A stretch of 64,000 bases of DNA from Mesostigma viride (taxonomy: Eukaryota; Streptophyta; Mesostigmatophyceae; Mesostigmatales; Mesostigmataceae). The position numbers and the translations under genes were made by a program. Positions 61,783 through 64,000 of this stretch are shown one piece after another. Location: NCBI GenBank assembly GCA_009746045.1, contig RPFO01000188.1, positions 1,157,008 to 1,221,007 of the forward strand, written 5' to 3'. A model generated the notes under the pieces. That model had not been told where the DNA came from. It did no database searches and saw only the letters and a list, made by a program, of their open reading frames with translations. How positions within the stretch are numbered: position 1 is the first letter of the stretch; the number at the start of each line of letters is the position of its first letter.

Positions 61783-64000
61783 TCACTTTGCAAACAGCAG
61801 GTGCCACGAGTCCATCACGGTCCCCATGTTATCCGCCAACGCCTCGCTGACATCCCGGTCCACCGTGTCAAAGCACTCGGCGTCGGCCGCGTGCCTCCGC
61901 AGCACCATCACGGCGCGCACCGCGAGGTTCTCCAGCGACGACTTGACGGGGATGCACATGAAGGGGGCGCTGTCGCCGTCCATGAACCCGACCATGCACT
62001 TGCCGCTCCCCGCGCATGCCTTAGCATATTTCACGCTCGCTGATGCCTCCGGTGTCTCCCCACCATGAGGGACGACCCGGAGCCCATGCTCCGCCTGCCC
62101 GTGCGCGCTGCCTTCTCCGTCGCTGTTTCCCGACCGCATCAGCCCCTCCTTGCCCTCGCCGAGACTCGGGTCGCCTGGGGTCGGCCCGTCGCGGCACCAG
62201 TACACGCAGCACCAGGTGCAGGGGAGGATTGACGGCACATACTCGGTCGCCCAGCTGGCGAGGCACTCCTCCATCTCAGGGATGCCAGCTTCGCGGGACA
62301 AAGAGGAGCGCGTCGGGGTGGACACACCACCGGGTTTAGCAGAGGATGATTGTTGTTGTTGTGGAGGGTGGGTCTTCAGCATCGCGCGGTGGTGGAGGCG
62401 TACGACGGCCTCCGGCAGCGCCACACGCAGTGCGTGCACGAGCCGCTCACGCCGCAGCTCCAGGAGCGCGCTGCACAGGTAGTAGGTGGACTGGCATAGG
62501 TAGACATCCGTCCATAACCAGTGATAGAGGGGCGTTGAAACATTGATAGCGGGGGGTGGGGGGGGTGGGGGGGTTATCAACATAGAAGAGCAGGAAAACG
62601 TTGGTGTCGGGGGGATAATGAAGAGCGGTAGATGAGCACGTGAACATGGTGTTTGACAAATGGAGTTCATGGGTACGGCACAGGGGTGTAGGAGGGCGAA
62701 GTAGTAGAAAGTAGAAGAGGAGGTAATATAACAGAGGTAGGTGTCAGGGGATATAGGGGGGCATAGTCGGGAACTCTTAACAAGTAATAGACACAGGATC
62801 CACACAAAATGTCGTGATGGTGGTGGTGGGAATAGGAAATGTCTCGTGCGTGGGTGTGTGGGTCGGGGGGCATGGGGGGGGGGGGGGGGGGGCAGGGGGG
62901 TTGGGGGGCAAATGGTCGATGGGTATCAATGCATGGGGGGCAAAAGTAGTAGCTTATCGGTTATCTTTGAAAGCATAGATGGCCCTGTGGTCCTGTCTTT
63001 TGGTCAGGACAAGGCAGCCGCATGGCCTGTTTTGCACTCATGGGAAGCATGAACAATGCCCACAAGGTCAATGAACGGCAAGCACGCGTGCGCACCCAGA
63101 GAAGCACGCGTGCGCGCGAGTTCCATATGCCTGTGTACAGGTCCTCAGAAGCTGAGGCCGAACTTCGTGGGAATGAATGCATGGCCCCAATATCCTTCCA
63201 TGTGTAACCAGTCCTTAGTAGACAACAAAGGGGAGCAGACCAGGTGTACAGCCCCGCTATCTGCACAGCCGATACAAAGTAGGTAAGGGATGGCAACCCC
63301 ATATGCAGTGCCAACACGAAGAACTGCAAGGCTCGCAGCAGGCACATCCCCAAATATTCCCAACATGCTATGCCCTGCAGGGTCATGACTTGGGACTTGA
63401 TGACTTGCTGGGCGTGTTCCTAGGTCAGGCTGCTGTTTAGAGGCTGCTGCCCTTCCTGGGCAACTGCTGCTGTCAGTGTGGGTAAACATGTAGAGTTCAG
63501 GGTTCAGAGGGTCCGCCGCCGTTCCTGCCCGAAGAAAGGTGTGCGATGTGTTTGCCCTGCCACCTCTCCTGCCGTTCAGATGGGCAGATGGGCGTCTTCT
63601 GCACTAGGCGCCCTCTCTATCCAGTCTATGTAGTATATATTTACCCTCGCTCCGCACCCATGTGCGCCAACCATACCTGCCGGAAGAAGGCCTGTGCCAC
63701 AAACTCGTCCTGTCGACTGAAGTTGGCCTCGAGCTTGTTAAATGCGAGCAAGAGGCCCATGATGCCCCCCGTGGAATTAAACACGCGCAGAACCAGGAAG
63801 TTTTCCAACGCGTCCACGCCCCCGCCCCCACCACCGCTGTTGACATGGCCCAGGAAGCGCTGGAACAGGGACGCCTCCTCAGGGGCACCTGAGACATCCA
63901 CAACGTTCCACACGAGACGCTCGTAGGTGCTCGGGGGGCTAACCAGCCCCTCCGACCCAGCCCCTTGCACTGCTGGCACCCCGACAGCGGCTTTCCCCGC
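61783..64000 (-). CDS. GAF-domain-like protein, 3' two exons, 5' part off the right edge
   Basis: Exon A runs from the window edge to 63677 and ends CGGCAG|GTATGG. Exon B is 61783-62490, starting after TATGCCAG, in phase 0. Exon A ends FLVLRVFNSTGGIMGLLLAFNKLEANFSRQ then DEFVAQAFFRQ. This matches the end of GAF domains, where an LV-PVF-x-GxVxGxLxLxNK strand pair is followed by FSxxDExLxxAFxxQ. Exon B adds STYYLCSALLELRRERLVHA, a Ser/Gln-rich linker, a segment with PCTWCCVYWCR ... GKCMVGFMDGDSAPFMCIPV that may be a second degenerate GAF fold, and ends DSWHLLFAK then TGA. GAF domains bind cyclic nucleotides or other small ligands. No output domain is visible, so function is open. The TGA could be avoided by an inner GTGATG donor, but that seems less likely. 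Confidence 0.6.
62491..63676 (-). other. Intron of the GAF-like gene
   Basis: Holds G runs (62874-62893 and GGGGTGGGGGG at 62550-62575) and a short ACGCGTGCGC repeat near 63080-63120. No conserved coding was seen. A small extra exon cannot be excluded, but the flanking exons already join in phase. Confidence 0.5.

Overview
The window is nuclear DNA from a eukaryote. Conserved proteins are cut into many short exons with GT-AG introns, simple repeats are very abundant, and LINE-type retroelements are present. The mitochondrial LETM1-like protein reads most like plant/algal versions, and the largest gene belongs to a family best known from bacteria. A unicellular alga or other protist is likely, but the species cannot be fixed from this sequence. 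Nearly every long low-complexity open frame here is a microsatellite or minisatellite read as protein. The real genes had to be assembled exon by exon from conserved motifs, splice signals and matching phases.

Layout, left to right. (1) About 352-6882, minus strand: most of a LETM1-family gene whose 3' end lies off the left edge. (2) 7634-18799, plus strand: a complete 12-exon replication factor C small subunit (RFC4/Rfc2 type, 333 aa), divergent from LETM1 across about 0.75 kb. (3) 19080-24113: a cluster of retroelement pieces. It holds a 5'-truncated LINE reverse transcriptase fragment and two elements that encode only an ORF1-like protein. They end in TTAA-type repeats. (4) 25137-35971, minus strand: a complete six-exon gene for a predicted 2085-aa synthetase. 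Its order is adenylation domain, carrier protein, then three tandem units of membrane segments plus left-handed beta-helix acyltransferase-like domain. This is the layout of TIGR02353-type and poly-lysine-synthetase-like (Pls) NRPS proteins. (5) 38342-50637, plus strand: an approximately 11-exon gene for a possibly beta-trefoil, coiled-coil, tail-anchored membrane protein with very long repeat-filled introns. (6) 50638-61200: gene-poor DNA with ORF1 remnants, a 418-bp direct duplication, and a 1689-bp TTAA-flanked inverted-repeat element (piggyBac-like) lodged inside another ORF1-only element. (7) 61783 to the right edge, minus strand: the 3' part of a GAF-domain-like gene.

Two observations stand out. 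First, in at least eight introns, across all three of the best-resolved genes, the repeats near the 5' splice site are tandem or decayed copies of the end of the preceding exon plus its own donor site. Introns here seem to grow by repeated duplication of the exon-donor junction. Second, three ORF1-only retroelements run from the ORF1 stop straight into a shared 3' region of about 0.4 kb. That region ends in a stem-loop whose stem changes in a compensated way between copies, followed by a short repeat tail. A separate reverse-transcriptase element also ends in a stem-loop plus TTAA tail. This suggests HAL1-like parasites mobilised by a LINE partner. The genes are not obviously functionally linked to one another.
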